DNA of 64,000 nucleotides from contig NZ_WBMT01000023.1 in NCBI RefSeq assembly GCF_008923185.1, positions 124,001-188,000 on the forward strand, in the 5' to 3' direction. A model generated the notes under the pieces. That model had not been told where the DNA came from and ran no database searches. It saw only the letters and a list, made by a program, of their open reading frames with translations. Shown piece after piece: positions 44,389-52,633 of the stretch (positions within the stretch are counted from its first letter, which is position 1; each line of letters opens with the position of its first letter). Both the position numbers and the translations under genes were made by a program. The stretch is from Actinomadura rudentiformis. Its GTDB lineage: Bacteria > Actinomycetota > Actinomycetes > Streptosporangiales > Streptosporangiaceae.

Positions 44389-45783
44389 ATGAAGAACGAA
44401 CTGGCCCTTGATGAATCACCTGACGAATCGGCTGACGAATCGCCGACAGCCGACCCGCCGATGCGCTGGGCGCCCGTCATGGTCGCTGCCCTCGCCATGC
44501 TGATGGTCACCCTCGAGATGAGCCTGGCCTCGGTGACCCTGCCGGCCATCGGCGCCGAGTTGGACGTCGGGTCCGGTGCGACCAAGTGGGTGATCCTGGC
44601 GTACGCGTTGCCCACTGCGGCGCTCGCCATCCCCGTGGGACGGTGGGTCGACCAGGCCGACGCCCGGACCGTCTTCCTGTTCGCGGTGATCGGCGTCGCC
44701 GTGTCCAGCGTCCTGGCCGCCGCGGCCCCTGTCTTCTGGTTGCTGCTCCTCGCCCGGCTCTTGCAGGGGGTCATGGGTGCCTTGGTCGCCGCCGTCTACA
44801 TGCCGATCGTGGCGGCCGCCGTGCCACCGGAACGGCGCGGTCGCGCGCTCGGCTACGTGGCGACCGTCATGCCCTTGGGCGCCATGGCCGGCACGTCGAT
44901 CGGCGGGTTCGTCGCGGACGGTCTGGGCTGGCGGCCGGTCTTCCTGCTGAAGTTGCCCGTGCTGGCGATCGTGGTGTGGCTCGGATACCGGATGCTCCCG
45001 CGCGGTACGGGCGGTGTGCCGCGGCCTGACCGGACGTTGTACGGCGACACCCTGATCCTGGGCGGCGCAGTCGCCGCGCTCCTGCTGGCCTTCGACCGGG
45101 TGGAGGGCGACGCGTTCGTCCTCGCGGGGCTGCTCGCCGTGGGCGCGCTCGCCCTGGGTGTCTGGTGGACCAGGTTGCGCAGTTCCCACCCGATCCTGAG
45201 TCTGGCGCGCCGGCCCGCGTTCGGACTGCCGCTGCTGGCGCTGCTCCTGATGGCGTCCTACATCGGGTTGACGCTGTTCCTGCTGCCCTTTTACGTGGCC
45301 GACGTGGTGGACGGCAGTCCTGCGATGATGGGGCTGGCCCTGATGTTCTTCGTCGGCAGCTTCGCGGCCGGATCGCCGTTCGCGGGCAATCTGGCCGACC
45401 GGTTCCCGATCCGGCTGGTCGCGGCCGCCGGCGGGGCGCTGAGCCTGGGCGGCACGCTCGCGATGCTGACGCTGGGGCCGGACGCCGGCGTGGTCGACCT
45501 GGCCTGGCGGTTGGCGCTGATCGGGCTCGGGCAGAGCTTCTTCAACATCCCCAACAACACCGCGATCCTGGCCGCGACCCCGGCGGACATGGTCGGCGCC
45601 GGAAGCGGCGTCAGCATGACCGCCCGGACGCTGGCGTTCACCGTCGGCCCGTCGCTGGCCGCTCTCGCCTACACGCTCGGGGGGTCGGGTGCCGCGGGCT
45701 TCAACTCGGGGGTCGTGCTCATCGCCGCCCTCCAGGGTGCGGGGCTCCTGGCGGCCTTGGCGGCACGCCCGGTGCGGTCGTGA
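44389..45783 (+). CDS. MFS transporter (drug:H+ antiporter family)
   Basis: 464 residues with about 13-14 hydrophobic helices. Motif A-like GRWVDQADARTVFL and the opening LAMLMVTLEMSLASVTLPAIGAEL are typical of the DHA2 branch. The N-terminus is an unusual acidic repeat (DESPDESADESPTAD). It probably exports a toxic or signalling compound. It diverges from the quinone reductase across a direct-repeat promoter and is followed by a strong terminator. Confidence 0.92.
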   Translation: MKNELALDESPDESADESPTADPPMRWAPVMVAALAMLMVTLEMSLASVTLPAIGAELDVGSGATKWVILAYALPTAALAIPVGRWVDQADARTVFLFAVIGVAVSSVLAAAAPVFWLLLLARLLQGVMGALVAAVYMPIVAAAVPPERRGRALGYVATVMPLGAMAGTSIGGFVADGLGWRPVFLLKLPVLAIVVWLGYRMLPRGTGGVPRPDRTLYGDTLILGGAVAALLLAFDRVEGDAFVLAGLLAVGALALGVWWTRLRSSHPILSLARRPAFGLPLLALLLMASYIGLTLFLLPFYVADVVDGSPAMMGLALMFFVGSFAAGSPFAGNLADRFPIRLVAAAGGALSLGGTLAMLTLGPDAGVVDLAWRLALIGLGQSFFNIPNNTAILAATPADMVGAGSGVSMTARTLAFTVGPSLAALAYTLGGSGAAGFNSGVVLIAALQGAGLLAALAARPVRS

Positions 45784-45805
45784 GTCTCTGGTGTTCCAAA
45801 CGGTG

Positions 45806-45838
45806 ACGAGCTGATTGGCAGGTGACCAATCAGCTCGT
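45806..45838. terminator. Perfect 13-bp hairpin terminator
   Basis: ACGAGCTGATTGG and CCAATCAGCTCGT pair around a seven-base loop and run into TT. It sits between the convergent MFS and DoxX genes. Confidence 0.85.
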
Positions 45839-45855
45839 TTCGCGCGATATTCGGA

Positions 45856-46299
45856 TCAGCGCTTGAGGGACCCTGCCAGCGCCCGGACCTCTGCGCGGCG
45901 GTCCCAGGCGACGATCGCGAAGATGACGCCGAACGCGGCCGGGAGCAAGGCGAGCCCGGGGGCGTCCAGGGCGGTGCACTGAGCGATCACCGCGCCGATC
46001 ATCAGGCCGACCAGGCCGGTGGCGGCGGCGCCCGCCAGCCGGGGGATCAGCAGGCCGATGCCGCCGGCCAGCTCCACGACCCCGGTGACGTACATGAACC
46101 ACTCGCCCCAGCCGATCTTGGCGAAGGTCTCGACCGCGTCCTTCTGGCCGACGAACTTCGGCGAGGCCGAGGCGACGATCAGGAAAAGGCCGAGCAGGAT
46201 CTGGAAGGCCCAGAGCACACGGCGGCGGACCGGGTGGTCGTGAGTGGCATTCGTGGTGACAGGGGCCTGGGCGGCGTTGGGAGCGTGGGTGGCGGCCAT
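45856..46299 (-). CDS. DoxX family membrane protein
   Basis: 147 residues with four membrane helices: VLWAFQILLGLFLIVASASP, EWFMYVTGVVELAGGIGLLI, GAAATGLVGLMIGAVIAQ and LLPAAFGVIFAIVAW. The pattern SPKFVGQ...FAKIGWGEW is the DoxX/SURF4-like signature. Relatives accompany redox enzymes; the exact role is uncertain. The LLM oxidoreductase lies upstream on the same strand, 148 bp away. Confidence 0.88.
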   Translation of the reverse strand: MAATHAPNAAQAPVTTNATHDHPVRRRVLWAFQILLGLFLIVASASPKFVGQKDAVETFAKIGWGEWFMYVTGVVELAGGIGLLIPRLAGAAATGLVGLMIGAVIAQCTALDAPGLALLPAAFGVIFAIVAWDRRAEVRALAGSLKR

Positions 46300-46447
46300 G
46301 GTCTCTTTCCCTTCGGGACAAGTGGTGCTTCAGGGGCTTTCGTTGTCTCGAAGGGGTAGACCGGGCCGCCACCCGCATCTCATCGCTCGCGCAAAAGGAA
46401 ATTCTGCGCGCCGCGCGAGTGCCCTTTGATCGGGTGACTCTGGAGAA

Positions 46448-47497
46448 TCAGGCGAACGACGGCATGATCTCGTCGTGGATCAGGCGGAGCTGGGTGTCCA
46501 CGTCGGCGACGCCGGCGACCTCGCGGCCGGTGAGGGACTTCACCAGGGAGCTGTCGGTGATGGCCAGGATCATGTGGTTGACGCCGGAGGGCTCGATCTC
46601 CCTCTTGATCTTGGCGGTGACCTCGGCCGGTGTGCCCGCGAGCGAGAGTTTCTCGGTGATGTCCGGGCTGGTCAGCTCGATGGCCTTGGCCAGGTCGCCG
46701 CCGCCGATCGCCTCGATGATCGGCTCGACGTCCTTCGGGCTCACGCCGTTGCGCTCCAGCTGCTCGGCAGGCATCGCCGAGGCGTAGAGGCCCACCATGC
46801 TGCGGGCGGCCTCCTTGGCGGCGGCCGAGTCGGGGCCGGTCGCGCAGACGACCCACGCGCCGATGTCCAGCGACTGCGGGTCCTTGCCCGCGCGCTCGGC
46901 GCCGATGCGGAAGTGCTTCACCGCGTAGTCGTAGGCCTCGCGGGAGTAGGACAGCGCGTGGTGCACACCGTCGGACAGCTCGCCGGCCGCCTCGAACGAC
47001 TTGGGCCCGCGCATCGCGCCGATCTTGACCGGCAGGTGCTCCTGTACGGGGCGCGCGAACGTGAACAGGCCGTCGTAGGAGTAGAACTCGCCGTCCCGCG
47101 TGATGGTGCCCTCGTCGAGCAGCGTGCGGACGACCGCGACGGCCTCCTTCACCCGGGTGAGCGGCTTGGTCTTCGTCCAGTCGATCTTGTATTGGGCGAG
47201 CACCCCGAAGTTGCCGCTGCCCAGCACGACCTCGGCGCGGCCGTTGGTGAGCTCGTCCAGGGTCGCGGCGGCCTGCGCGATGAGCGTCGGCTCCCGGAGC
47301 GTCACCGCGGACACGCTCGGGCCGAGGCGGATCTGGGAGGTCTGCGCGGCGGCGGCCGCGAACAGCAGCCACAGGTCCTTGTGCCACGGCTCGTCGGCGG
47401 CGTAGCAGGCGTAGAAGCCGAGCTCGTCGGCGAGCTTGATGGAGGCGAGCGACTCCGTGAGCGGGTAGTCCGGGAGCATTGCGTAGCTGAACTTCAT
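46448..47497 (-). CDS. LLM-class F420-dependent oxidoreductase
   Basis: 349 residues, luciferase-like TIM barrel: FSYAMLPDYPLTESLASIKLADELGFYACYAADEPWHKD, RLGPSVSAVTLREPTLIAQAAATLDELTNGRAEVVLGSGNFG, and LPVKIGAMRGPKSFEAAGELSDGVHH. This form matches the F420-dependent methylene-H4MPT reductase-like branch; the substrate is unknown. ATG 47497 has AGGAG four bases upstream. The solute-binding lipoprotein gene lies upstream on the same strand. Confidence 0.9.
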   Translation of the reverse strand: MKFSYAMLPDYPLTESLASIKLADELGFYACYAADEPWHKDLWLLFAAAAAQTSQIRLGPSVSAVTLREPTLIAQAAATLDELTNGRAEVVLGSGNFGVLAQYKIDWTKTKPLTRVKEAVAVVRTLLDEGTITRDGEFYSYDGLFTFARPVQEHLPVKIGAMRGPKSFEAAGELSDGVHHALSYSREAYDYAVKHFRIGAERAGKDPQSLDIGAWVVCATGPDSAAAKEAARSMVGLYASAMPAEQLERNGVSPKDVEPIIEAIGGGDLAKAIELTSPDITEKLSLAGTPAEVTAKIKREIEPSGVNHMILAITDSSLVKSLTGREVAGVADVDTQLRLIHDEIMPSFA

Positions 47498-47586
47498 GGG
47501 TCTCCTAAGTCGTGCCCTTGCGGTTTGCGCGGGGAAGCGGGGGGAAGCTGGGCAGCTCGGATGTCCTTCTGGCGGTCTCCTCCCGG

Positions 47587-47620
47587 TCAGCCCTTGATCT
47601 GGGTCAGCCCTTGATCTGGG
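47587..47620 (-). repeat. 17-bp tandem duplication over a stop codon
   Basis: TCAGCCCTTGATCTGGG occurs twice without gap. On the minus strand the first copy encodes the last residues TQIKG and the TGA of the lipoprotein gene; the second copy lies just after the stop. Confidence 0.9.
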
Positions 47621-48797
47621 TCCAGGCGCGGGCCCAGCCGTCGTAGTCGACGCAGGAGGCGCCGCGGTCGTCGCCGCAGTCGGCCACCGGCGTCTTCCAG
47701 AACGCGATGCGGCGGTAGAACGCGGCGTCGCCGACCTGGAAGTTCTCGCAGAAGCCCCGCGCGGTGAACCGGCACGCCTTCGGGTTGGCGGGGGCCTCAC
47801 CGAACCACTGGGCGACCTGTGCCTGCACACGGGCCGAGGTCACCCAGTTCATCCACCGGTACATGCAGTTCGGGTGCTGGGCCTTCGACGAGATCATCCA
47901 GGTGTCCGACCAGCCGGTCGCGCCCTCGGTGGGGATCGTGGTGGCCACCGGCACCTTCTGGTCCTTGGCCAGGTTGGCGATCACCTGCCACGAGGTGCCC
48001 GCGTGGTTGTCGCCGCTCTTGAACGACTGGACCTCGTCGAGGTAGTTGTGCCAGTACTGGTTGATGTTGGGCCGCTGCTTCTTGAGCAGGTCCACGGCCG
48101 CGTCGAACTGCTTCTGGTCCAGCGCGTAGACGTCCTTGATGCCGAGGCTGGGCCGGTGCGTCTTGAGGTAGAGCGCGGCGTCGGCGATGTAGATGGGCGA
48201 GTCGTACGCGGCGATGTGGCCGGACGCGGGCGACCGTTCGTCCCAGACGACGCTCCACGACGTGGGTGGCTGCGCGAACTTGTCGGTCCGGTACATCAGC
48301 AGGTTGGCGCCGTAGCCGTGCGGCGCCCCGTACATCTGGCCCCGCACCGAGTTGTACGGCTGGTTCTTGAGGTAGCTCGCGATGTCGCCGTAGTTCGAGA
48401 GCAGACCCGTGTTGACCGGTGCGACGTCACCGCCGTAGATGAGCCGCAGGCTCGCGTCGCCGGACGCCGAGACGCCGTCGTAGCGGCCGGTCTTCATGAG
48501 GGCGACCATCGAGTCCGACGTGTCGGCGATCTTCGCGTTGACCGCGCAGCCGGTGGCCCTCTGGAACGGGGTGACCCAGTCGGCGGACTTGTCGTTCGAG
48601 CCGTTCTCGGCGTAGCCCGCCCACACGACGAGGTTCAGCCTGCCCTCACCCGGGCCGATTTCCTGCTGGACCGGAATCGCGGGTGGGGCCGCCTCCCCCT
48701 TCGGGTCGTCGCCGCTGCAGGCAGCGGCCATCGCGACCGTCAATACGGTGGTCAGTGCGGTGGCGAGAACGGGGCGTACCGATCTGACGTTGATCAC
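47604..48797 (-). CDS. Extracellular solute-binding lipoprotein (PotD/spermidine-binding type)
   Basis: 397 residues. Signal peptide with lipobox VAMAAAC, lipidated at Cys27. The binding fold begins RLNLVVWAGYAENG and continues PFQRATGCAVNAKIADTSDSMVALMKTGRYDGVSASGD, typical of PotD/PotF periplasmic proteins for polyamines or similar cations. Several C-terminal cysteines (PNCMYRW, KACRFTARGFCENF, ADCGDDRGASCVDY) are unusual and may form disulfides. No ABC permease or ATPase is adjacent, so it is an orphan receptor. Confidence 0.9.
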   Translation of the reverse strand: MINVRSVRPVLATALTTVLTVAMAAACSGDDPKGEAAPPAIPVQQEIGPGEGRLNLVVWAGYAENGSNDKSADWVTPFQRATGCAVNAKIADTSDSMVALMKTGRYDGVSASGDASLRLIYGGDVAPVNTGLLSNYGDIASYLKNQPYNSVRGQMYGAPHGYGANLLMYRTDKFAQPPTSWSVVWDERSPASGHIAAYDSPIYIADAALYLKTHRPSLGIKDVYALDQKQFDAAVDLLKKQRPNINQYWHNYLDEVQSFKSGDNHAGTSWQVIANLAKDQKVPVATTIPTEGATGWSDTWMISSKAQHPNCMYRWMNWVTSARVQAQVAQWFGEAPANPKACRFTARGFCENFQVGDAAFYRRIAFWKTPVADCGDDRGASCVDYDGWARAWTQIKG

Positions 48798-48958
48798 GAT
48801 CGAGAGAGTGTAGAGGTACGGAGGGTGTTCGTGTGGTTTGATTCGGGTTATCTCGTGTTGATCCCCAAAATTATCGACATTGGGCGCAAATAGATCGCTT
48901 CCAGTAGTAGCCTCTCCGGGGTTCGTCGCTATCCGTCACCAACTGAAAGCCTTCCGCT

Positions 48959-51547
48959 GTGCGAACAAGGGGCCGCCGAGTGGGTTCGGGAGCAGGTCAC
49001 CGGCGTAGCCGGTCAGGACCGGGTCGGTTCCGGTCTGTCCGTTTCAAGGTCGTGGCACTGGTGCTGGTGTCGCTGGTGTCGCTGAGCGCGCTGTGGGCGT
49101 TCGCGGCGAGCCTCACCCTGGGCGACGGGTTGAACCTGCGGAAGGTGGACACTGTCCAGGACCATTTCGGTTATCCGTCCGGCGCGCTCGCCAGCGCTCT
49201 GCAGGGTGAACGCCGTCTGTCCGCGGTCTTCCTCGGCAGCGGCACGGCTGGCGACCAGGCGGCGATGGAGTCCGGCCGGCTGGTGACCGACCGCCAGGCG
49301 GACCTGTTCCGCCGGCTGGCCGCGGACCAGGGCGCCCAGGACGCGGCCTCCCCCCAGGCCAAGCGGCTGGCCAGCCGGATCGTCCAGCAGCTGGACGGGC
49401 TCTCGGCCACGCGGGCGGCGGTCGAGCGCAAGCGGATGACGCGGGCGCAGTCGTTCAGCAACTACACCACCCTGATCACCGACCTGGGAACGCTGCAGGG
49501 CTCGCTGTCCACCCTCAGCAACGCCGACGTGGCGCGGGACGCGCGCAACCAGGTCGCGCTCGTCCGTGCGCGGGAGATGCTCGCCCAGGAGGACGCGCTG
49601 CTGGCCGGCGCGCTCGCGGCGGGCCGCGTGACACCGTTGGAGCGCGCCGAGTTCAGCCGGATGGTCGGTGCCCAGCGCACCCTCTACAACCTCGCCGGTC
49701 CGGAACTGACGGACGCCGACCGGGCCTACCTCGCGCGGATCACCGGAACGCCGGAGTACACCCGGCTCCGCCAGATGGAGGACCGGTTCGCCGGGCAGAG
49801 CGACTACAAGCCCGAAACGGGTGCGGACGTGGTGTGGAAGACCACGGCCGACTCCAACCTCACCCGGCTGCGCGGCTTGGAGCTCGCCCTGGCGGAGGCC
49901 GCCGAACGCCGCGCCGAGCCGATCTCGGACCGCATCATGCTGCGCCTCGTCGTCGCCGGCGCACTCGGCCTGGTCGCGGTCATCGTCTCGATCGTGCTGG
50001 CGATCTGGGTCGCCCGGTCGGTCATCCGCGACCTGTCCGGCCTGCGCCGGGAGGCGCTCGACCTCGCCGACGTCCGGCTGCCCCGGGTGATCCGGCGGCT
50101 CCGGCGCGGCGAGGAGGTCGACGTCGCCGCGGAGGCGCCGCCGCTGGCGTTCGCCACCGCCGAGATCGACCAGGTCGGCCAGGCGTTCAACGCCGCGCGG
50201 CGCACCGCCATCCAGGGAGCGGTCGAGGAGGCCGCCCTGCGCCGCAGCATCAACGACGTCTTCGTCAACCTGGCCCGCCGCAGCCAGGCCCTCCTGCACC
50301 GCCAGCTCGGCCTGCTCGACTCGATGGAACGGCGGATCACCGAGCCGGAGGACCTGGAGGACCTCTTCCGCGTCGACCACCTGGCCGCCCGCATGCGCCG
50401 CCACGCGGAAGGTCTGATCATCCTCTCCGGCCAGGCGCCCGGCCGCGCCTGGCGCAACCCGGTGGCGGTCATGGACGTCGCGCGCGCCGCCGCCTCCGAG
50501 GTCGAGGACTACACGCGGGTGAACGTGGCGCCGATGTCGCGCGCGGCCGTGGCGGGCATCGCCGTCGCCGACATCGTGCATCTGCTCGCCGAGCTCATCG
50601 AGAACGCCGCGATCTTCTCGCCGCCGCACACGACCGTCCAGGTCTCCGGCCAGCAGGCGGCGCGCGGCTTCATCATCGAGATCGACGACCGCGGCCTCGG
50701 CATGACGCCCGAGGCGCTGGCCGCCGCCAACGAGCGGCTGGCGTCGCCCGGCGAGTTCGACCTGTCCGACACCGCGCAGCTCGGCCTGTTCGTGGTCGGC
50801 CGTCTCGCGCGGCGGCACAACGTCAAGGTCTCGTTGCGCGCCTCCCCGTACGGCGGCACGACGGCGATCGTCCTGCTGCCGCTGGACATCGTCGCGCCGG
50901 GCGAGGAGCACGAGCTCGATTCGGGTCCGGCCGCCCTCACCCGCCGCGCCGAGGACGCGCGCATCCCGGTCGGCGCGCTGCACGACTTCAGGCAGGAGAC
51001 CGGCCCGCTTCCCGGGATCGGTCCCGGCCCGGGTGCCGAGATCGGCACCGGTCCGCTCCCCGAGATCGACACCGGCACGGGTGGTTCGATTTTGCGGCTG
51101 CCGTTGGGCGAGGAGCCCGAGCCGCCCCAGCCCGGCCAGCCTGGCCAGCCGTTCTTGCTGCCCCAGGCGCCGCCGCCCTCCGGGCCACCGGTCACCTCGG
51201 TGCCGCCGCCTGTGTTCGACGAGCTCGCGTCCGTTCCGGTGGTTCCGCCCGAGTCGGTCATGCCACCGCCGTCGGCGCCCGGGGAACGGCCCGAGCTGCC
51301 GGCCCGCCGGAAGGCCCCGGGAGACTCCGCCGGGGCCCGGCCGGCCCTGCCGCAGCGCGTTCGCCAGGCCAACCTGGCACCGCAGCTGCGCAGGGACACC
51401 ACGAGCACGGGCGAGCTGGTCCTCCCGGCGCCGGTCGAGCCCAGGACCGAACGCTCGCCCGAAGAACTCCGCTCGATGATGTCGTCCATCCAGGCGGGTA
51501 CCAGGCGCGGGCGCGCCGAGCCGGTGGAGGGCGGCGGGGAGTCGTGA
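48959..51547 (+). CDS. Nitrate-sensor-like histidine kinase of a conservon (CvnA-like)
   Basis: 862 residues. One membrane helix near 30-52 (VVALVLVSLVSLSALWAFAA), an extracellular nitrate/nitrite-sensing-like helical domain, a second helix near 325-350 (LVVAGALGLVAVIVSIVLAIW) with HAMP, then FVNLARRSQALLHRQLGLLDSMERR and HATPase (LLAELIENAAIFSPPHTTVQV, DDRGLGM). Residues 650-862 are a Pro-rich tail. In conservons this kinase is followed by roadblock (CvnB), DUF742 (CvnC) and GTPase (CvnD) genes and signals from the membrane to the GTPase. Here DUF742 starts nine bases after the stop and CvnB is missing. GTG 48959. Confidence 0.9.
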   Translation: MRTRGRRVGSGAGHRRSRSGPGRFRSVRFKVVALVLVSLVSLSALWAFAASLTLGDGLNLRKVDTVQDHFGYPSGALASALQGERRLSAVFLGSGTAGDQAAMESGRLVTDRQADLFRRLAADQGAQDAASPQAKRLASRIVQQLDGLSATRAAVERKRMTRAQSFSNYTTLITDLGTLQGSLSTLSNADVARDARNQVALVRAREMLAQEDALLAGALAAGRVTPLERAEFSRMVGAQRTLYNLAGPELTDADRAYLARITGTPEYTRLRQMEDRFAGQSDYKPETGADVVWKTTADSNLTRLRGLELALAEAAERRAEPISDRIMLRLVVAGALGLVAVIVSIVLAIWVARSVIRDLSGLRREALDLADVRLPRVIRRLRRGEEVDVAAEAPPLAFATAEIDQVGQAFNAARRTAIQGAVEEAALRRSINDVFVNLARRSQALLHRQLGLLDSMERRITEPEDLEDLFRVDHLAARMRRHAEGLIILSGQAPGRAWRNPVAVMDVARAAASEVEDYTRVNVAPMSRAAVAGIAVADIVHLLAELIENAAIFSPPHTTVQVSGQQAARGFIIEIDDRGLGMTPEALAAANERLASPGEFDLSDTAQLGLFVVGRLARRHNVKVSLRASPYGGTTAIVLLPLDIVAPGEEHELDSGPAALTRRAEDARIPVGALHDFRQETGPLPGIGPGPGAEIGTGPLPEIDTGTGGSILRLPLGEEPEPPQPGQPGQPFLLPQAPPPSGPPVTSVPPPVFDELASVPVVPPESVMPPPSAPGERPELPARRKAPGDSAGARPALPQRVRQANLAPQLRRDTTSTGELVLPAPVEPRTERSPEELRSMMSSIQAGTRRGRAEPVEGGGES

Positions 51548-51556
51548 TCAGGTGAT

Positions 51557-51943
51557 ATGACCGGGAACGAGTGGTTCGACGAGGAGGCCGGTCCCCTCGT
51601 GCGTTCGTACGCGCTGACGCGCGGGCGGGCGCGCCCGGTCACCCGCGAGAGCTTCGACATGATGGCCGTCATCGAGACCCGGGGCCACCCCGCGTACGGC
51701 CAGGTGGGGATCGGTCCCGAGCATCTGGCCATCCTGGAACTGTGCGCCCGGCCGCTGCCCGTCGCGGAGATCTCCGGGCAGTTGCAGCTCCCGCTGGTGG
51801 TCGTGCGCGTGCTGCTCGGCGACCTGCTCGACCAGAACCTCATCGGAGTGCTGCGCCCCCGGCGCGAAGAGACGGCCGTCAACGACGGGACCGTCAGCGA
51901 ACAACTGCTCAGGGAAGTGCTGCATGGACTCGAAGCCCTCTGA
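51557..51943 (+). CDS. DUF742 protein (CvnC-like)
   Basis: 128 residues of the conservon DUF742 family: DEEAGPLVRSYALTRGRARP at the front and HLAILELCARPLPVAEISGQLQLPLVVVRVLLGDLLDQNLI, a winged-helix-like core. It likely links kinase and GTPase. It overlaps the GTPase gene by 20 bp. The ribosome site is weak (AGGTGAT). Confidence 0.92.
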   Translation: MTGNEWFDEEAGPLVRSYALTRGRARPVTRESFDMMAVIETRGHPAYGQVGIGPEHLAILELCARPLPVAEISGQLQLPLVVVRVLLGDLLDQNLIGVLRPRREETAVNDGTVSEQLLREVLHGLEAL

Positions 51944-52523
51944 AACGGTCCCGTACCCGGTGAAGATCCTGGTGGCGGGCGGCTTCGGGGTCGGGAAGAC
52001 GACGCTGGTCGGCAGCGTCAGCGAGATCCGGCCGCTGCAGACCGAGGAACTGCTCACCGAGCAGAGCGTCGGCGTCGACGACACCTCCGGCGTGGAACGC
52101 AAGACCACGACGACGGTCGCCATGGACTTCGGCCGCATCACGCTCAGCGAACGGCTCATCCTCTACTTGTTCGGCACGCCGGGCCAGGACCGGTTCTGGT
52201 TCATGTGGGACGAGCTGGCCGAGGGTGCGCTCGGCGCGGTCGTGCTGGCGGACACGCGCCGGCTGGCGGAGTGCTTCCCCGCGGTCGACTACTTCGAGCG
52301 CCGGGGACTGCCGTTCATCATCGGCGTGAACTGCTTCGACGACGGCTACGACTACTCCGGTGACGAGATCGCCGCCGCGCTGGACCTGAGCGAGGACATT
52401 CCGGTCATCCTCTGCGACGTGCGGCAACGGGAGTCGGGCAAGGAAGTCCTCACCACGCTCGTCCGCCACGTCATCGGCCGCCAGACCGCCAAGCGCGCGG
52501 CCGCCGAGGCGACCTCCGGCTGA
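51924..52523 (+). CDS. Conservon GTP-binding protein (CvnD-like)
   Basis: 199 residues. G1 is GGFGVGKTT, G3 is FGTPGQDRFWFMW and G4 is NCFDD, all typical of the MglA-like CvnD GTPases, whose G4 deviates from NKxD. It is the output switch of the conservon and would be regulated through CvnA and DUF742. Start ATG 51924 lies inside the DUF742 gene. A strong hairpin follows. Confidence 0.95.
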   Translation: MDSKPSETVPYPVKILVAGGFGVGKTTLVGSVSEIRPLQTEELLTEQSVGVDDTSGVERKTTTTVAMDFGRITLSERLILYLFGTPGQDRFWFMWDELAEGALGAVVLADTRRLAECFPAVDYFERRGLPFIIGVNCFDDGYDYSGDEIAAALDLSEDIPVILCDVRQRESGKEVLTTLVRHVIGRQTAKRAAAEATSG

Positions 52524-52538
52524 TCGCCGGGGCCATGG

Positions 52539-52578
52539 GACGGCCCGCGTACAGCCGGGCGGGCGTACGCGGGCCGTC
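52539..52578. terminator. Perfect 14-bp hairpin after the conservon
   Basis: GACGGCCCGCGTAC pairs with GTACGCGGGCCGTC across a 12-base loop, between the convergent CvnD-like and MFS genes. Confidence 0.85.
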
Positions 52579-52585
52579 AAGGGCC

Positions 52586-52633
52586 ATGCCGGTCGAACGA
52601 TGCCGGTCAGATCGGCTCCATGCCGGTCAAACG
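52586..52633. repeat. Three copies of ATGCCGGTC near the MFS stop
   Basis: ATGCCGGTC plus three or four flanking bases occurs at 52586, 52600 and 52620, the last holding the stop of the MFS gene (minus strand TGACCGGCAT). It is an imperfect short array like others at gene ends here. Confidence 0.7.
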
